Below are positions 46,376 through 46,750 of a stretch of DNA of 46,750 bases, in pieces (position 1 is the first letter of the stretch; each line of letters begins with the position of its first letter). Both the position numbers and the translations under genes were made by a program. Origin of the DNA: DATNIB01 sp035604685 (GTDB lineage: Bacteria > Actinomycetota > Acidimicrobiia > Acidimicrobiales > RAAP-2); contig DATNIB010000016.1 of assembly GCA_035604685.1 (NCBI GenBank), positions 1 through 46,750 of the forward strand. The letters run 5' to 3'. The notes under the pieces are model-generated. The model was not told where the DNA came from. It saw only the letters and a list, made by a program, of their open reading frames with translations, and made no database searches.

Positions 46376-46750
46376 TCAGGCGTCCCTGGTCATCATCCGC
46401 CACGCGCCGATGACCGTCCAGCCCACCAGCCACGCGACGATCACACAGATGGCCACGGTGGTGGACTCCGGCAGCAGTCGGGGATTCCCCCCGCCGCCCC
46501 CGGGCCCACCGCCACCGCCGCCCAGCACGGGGAGCCCGCCCGGCGTCAGGTGGGCCGTGGCCAGGCCGACGACCCCACGCTGCAGGTTCAATAGGTGGGG
46601 GATCCGGGCCCTGGAGAGGATCGGCGTCAGAATGACCTCGAGGATGATCATGAGGACCACCGCGACCGTCCGCTGTCCGATCAACGATCCGAGGCCCAGC
46701 CCGACGACGAACCCGATCACAGCTTCGAGTTCGAGCCACAACCCACTCTT
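46376..46750 (-). CDS. ABC-2 type permease, C-terminal part (partial at window edge)
   Basis: The frame is open through the window end, so this is the 3' part of a longer minus-strand gene. The visible 124 residues contain helices around LIGQRTVAVVLMIILEVILT and the final TTVAICVIVAWLVGWTVIG, with a short basic tail. Between them lies a Gly-rich run (GGGGGGPGGGGG) predicted to be an extracytoplasmic loop. It resembles the end of actinobacterial ABC-2 permeases. A start cannot be given; the TTG at 46741 is unlikely to be it. Confidence 0.65.
   Translation of the reverse strand, partial: KSGLWLELEAVIGFVVGLGLGSLIGQRTVAVVLMIILEVILTPILSRARIPHLLNLQRGVVGLATAHLTPGGLPVLGGGGGGPGGGGGNPRLLPESTTVAICVIVAWLVGWTVIGAWRMMTRDA

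Noticed and set aside
1..46750. tRNA, rRNA, CRISPR array, IS element or prophage
   Set aside because: No T-arm-like GTTCGAATC context outside coding sequence, no regularly spaced repeats, and no transposase, integrase or phage structural protein in any frame.

Overview
The window is about 47 kb of very GC-rich (roughly 70%) chromosome from an actinobacterium. Gene order is the conserved Actinomycetota neighbourhood next to the origin: (yidC)-jag-rsmG-parA-parB / cwlM-trxA-trxB / murJ-DUF6049 / tRNA nucleotidyltransferase / ino1-PadR / DUF5318-panB / rpsF-ssb-rpsR-rplI-dnaB. S-(hydroxymethyl)mycothiol dehydrogenase, ino1, a CwlM-like protein and PPOX-fold flavin/F420 proteins all fit this phylum. 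The class cannot be fixed from the sequence; an uncultured, non-mycobacterial lineage such as Acidimicrobiia is only a guess. No tRNA, rRNA, CRISPR array, IS element or prophage was recognised.

Layout. 1-3.65 kb (+): tail of yidC, jag, rsmG, two parS sites, parA and parB. 3.9-11.3 kb (-): a degenerate CwlM-type amidase homologue, thioredoxin and its reductase, a small membrane protein, DegV, MurJ and a DUF6049 secreted/anchored protein. 11.3-16.9 kb: CCA-type nucleotidyltransferase (+) ending tail-to-tail in ino1 (-), a PadR regulator (-) with a clear operator inside its promoter, DUF5318-panB (+) and an alpha/beta hydrolase (-). 16.9-21.5 kb: a VOC protein, the S6-SSB-S18-L9 operon with a structured leader, dnaB and a methyltransferase. 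21.5-26 kb (-): mycothiol-dependent formaldehyde dehydrogenase, MFS exporter, PPOX protein, peroxiredoxin and an OmpR-type response regulator with a long hairpin in its leader.

26-40.7 kb is a catabolic accessory region. It holds a PPOX protein, a complete branched-chain-amino-acid-type ABC importer (livG-F-H-M-K), a small Smr protein, a class III aminotransferase with an Lrp/AsnC regulator, a divergent FAD amine/amino-acid oxidase, a second HemL-like aminotransferase with an aminobutyraldehyde-type dehydrogenase, and a divergent APC permease with a universal stress protein. Together these look like an uptake and oxidation module for an amine or omega-amino acid (putrescine/GABA type); the substrate is inferred. 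40.7-46.75 kb holds a variant ThyX, DinB/DUF664, VOC, a duplicated-NTF2-like protein, a monooxygenase-fold protein, an ABC exporter pair, a frame-broken ABC permease remnant and the end of another permease.

Two window-wide signals stand out. First, eight genes have a TAnnnT -10-like hexamer 6-8 nt before the start codon and no Shine-Dalgarno, as expected for leaderless mRNAs. Second, in three genes (rsmG, cwlM, the FAD oxidase) recognisable protein continues upstream of the first ATG/GTG/TTG, leaving CTG as the likely start.
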